Source: Streptococcus mitis bv. 2 str. SK95 (GTDB lineage: Bacteria > Bacillota > Bacilli > Lactobacillales > Streptococcaceae). Taken from it: a stretch of DNA of 64,000 bases. Where the stretch lies: positions 1 through 64,000 of the forward strand of contig NZ_AFUB01000057.1 in NCBI RefSeq assembly GCF_000222705.1, given 5' to 3'. The notes under the pieces are model-generated. The model did not search any database, was not told where the DNA came from, and saw nothing but the letters and a program-made list of their open reading frames with translations. Positions 63,335 through 64,000 of this stretch are shown in pieces. The first letter of the stretch is position 1. The number at the start of each line of letters is the position of its first letter. A program made the position numbers and the translations under genes.

Positions 63335-64000
63335 ATGAGATCGAAAAAGTGGCTCTTAGGAGCAGGTGCTGTCTTGAGTGCAGCACTTCTGTTAACCGCT
63401 TGTGGGCAAAGTGAAAAAAAGGCTGATGCTCCCAAGACATTTTCTTATGTCTATGCAATAGATCCATCATCTTTGGACTACAGCGTGACGAGCAAGAGCT
63501 CAACTTCTGACGTTATAGCCAACGTTGTCGATGGCCTCTTGGAAAACGATAAATACGGGAACTTGATTCCGTCGCTTGCAGAAGACTGGTCCGTTTCTAA
63601 AGATGGCTTGACCTATACCTACAAACTTCGTAAGGGTGTAAAATGGTATACTTCTGAAGGAGAAGAGTATGCTGAAGTCAAGGCTCAGGACTTTGTTACT
63701 GGTCTGAAACACGCAGCTGACGGTAAATCAGACGGCTTATCCCTCCTTCAAGACTCTATCAAAGGTTTGGCTGCCTACATCAGTGGAGAAAGCAATGACT
63801 TTTCTACAGTAGGAGTCAAGGCTGTTGACGATTACACGGTTGAATATACGCTTAACAAACCAGAAAGCTTCTGGAACTCTAAAGTCACAACTGCAACCAT
63901 GCTTCCAGTTAATGAAGAATTCTTGAATTCTAAAGGGAGCGACTACGGTGCACCAACACCATCAAGTATTCTTTATAACGGTCCTTATTTCTTGAAATCA
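63335..64000 (+). CDS. aliA: Oligopeptide-binding lipoprotein AliA, 5' part only
   Basis: The first 222 codons of an oligopeptide ABC transporter binding protein; the gene runs off the window (full length about 650 residues). The signal ends in the lipobox LLTAC (Cys near 24). The SBP_bac_5 domain follows: SYVYAIDPSSLDY, VDGLLENDKYGNLIPSLAEDW and KGVKWYTSEGEEYAEVKAQDF. Ami/Ali proteins deliver peptides to the AmiCDEF permease, encoded elsewhere. The position right after dexB makes AliA the best name; the related AliB, AliC and AliD cannot be excluded from this fragment. Confidence 0.78.
   Translation, partial: MRSKKWLLGAGAVLSAALLLTACGQSEKKADAPKTFSYVYAIDPSSLDYSVTSKSSTSDVIANVVDGLLENDKYGNLIPSLAEDWSVSKDGLTYTYKLRKGVKWYTSEGEEYAEVKAQDFVTGLKHAADGKSDGLSLLQDSIKGLAAYISGESNDFSTVGVKAVDDYTVEYTLNKPESFWNSKVTTATMLPVNEEFLNSKGSDYGAPTPSSILYNGPYFLKS

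Overview
The window is chromosomal DNA of a mitis-group Streptococcus (S. mitis / S. oralis / S. pneumoniae relatives). The low-GC sequence, extended -10 promoters, a BOX-type repeat, an ISL3-type transposase remnant, and near pneumococcus-like RpoB, RpoC, FusA, RecA, ClpL, LuxS and DexB proteins all point there. The adjacency dexB-aliA with no capsule genes between them, and recA without dinF-lytA behind it, argue against a typical encapsulated pneumococcus. The exact species cannot be fixed from the sequence alone.

Layout. 1-1024: a broken ISL3-family transposase and a BOX element. 1025-4741 (-): sortase-anchored pullulanase spuA under a cre site. 4745-12491: rpoB-rpoC with a long leader containing an intrinsic terminator (attenuator). 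12696-17943: a membrane protein, then tsaE, a GNAT acetyltransferase and the LytR cell-wall ligase, then the competence-type pair cinA-recA. 18000-24991: a GNAT gene (-), a MATE exporter, a YeeN-type YebC protein, and a MarR-regulated heterodimeric ABC exporter with three palindromic operators. 25089-26832: a PAP2 phosphatase and a LytTR regulator paired with a LiaF-like membrane protein. 26938-29891: rpmB, asp23-like, fakA and a lipoprotein. 30029-33723: two tiny membrane proteins, an ABC transporter and a DesK/NarL-type two-component system. 34041-37416: rpsL, rpsG, a 387-bp spacer holding two related structured RNA-like elements, and fusA. 37680-42267: ilvB-ilvN-ilvC-ilvA (branched-chain amino acids) behind a CodY-like box. 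42345-49982: an SPFH protein, a small HTH protein, an amino-acid ABC importer (-), a DUF2207 protein, uppP and dinB (-). 50219-55595: pflB, a 26-codon upstream ORF plus clpL with CtsR boxes, and luxS (-). 55859-59787: an ABC transporter with its own OmpR-type two-component system, apparently an accessory insertion. 59919-64000: DUF1846 (-), dexB and the start of aliA.

Functionally, most of the window is core: transcription, translation, DNA repair/competence, cell-wall lipid recycling, branched-chain amino-acid synthesis and fermentation. Accessory parts are the envelope-stress or antimicrobial modules (MarR-ABC, LytTR-LiaF-like, two ABC plus two-component systems). Carbohydrate genes (spuA, pflB, dexB) share CcpA-type cre sites, and ilvB and aliA share CodY-like boxes.

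No tRNA, rRNA, CRISPR array, prophage or intact insertion sequence was seen. The most interesting non-coding signal is the pair of covarying structured elements between rpsG and fusA. All motif matches were read by eye; none was computed.
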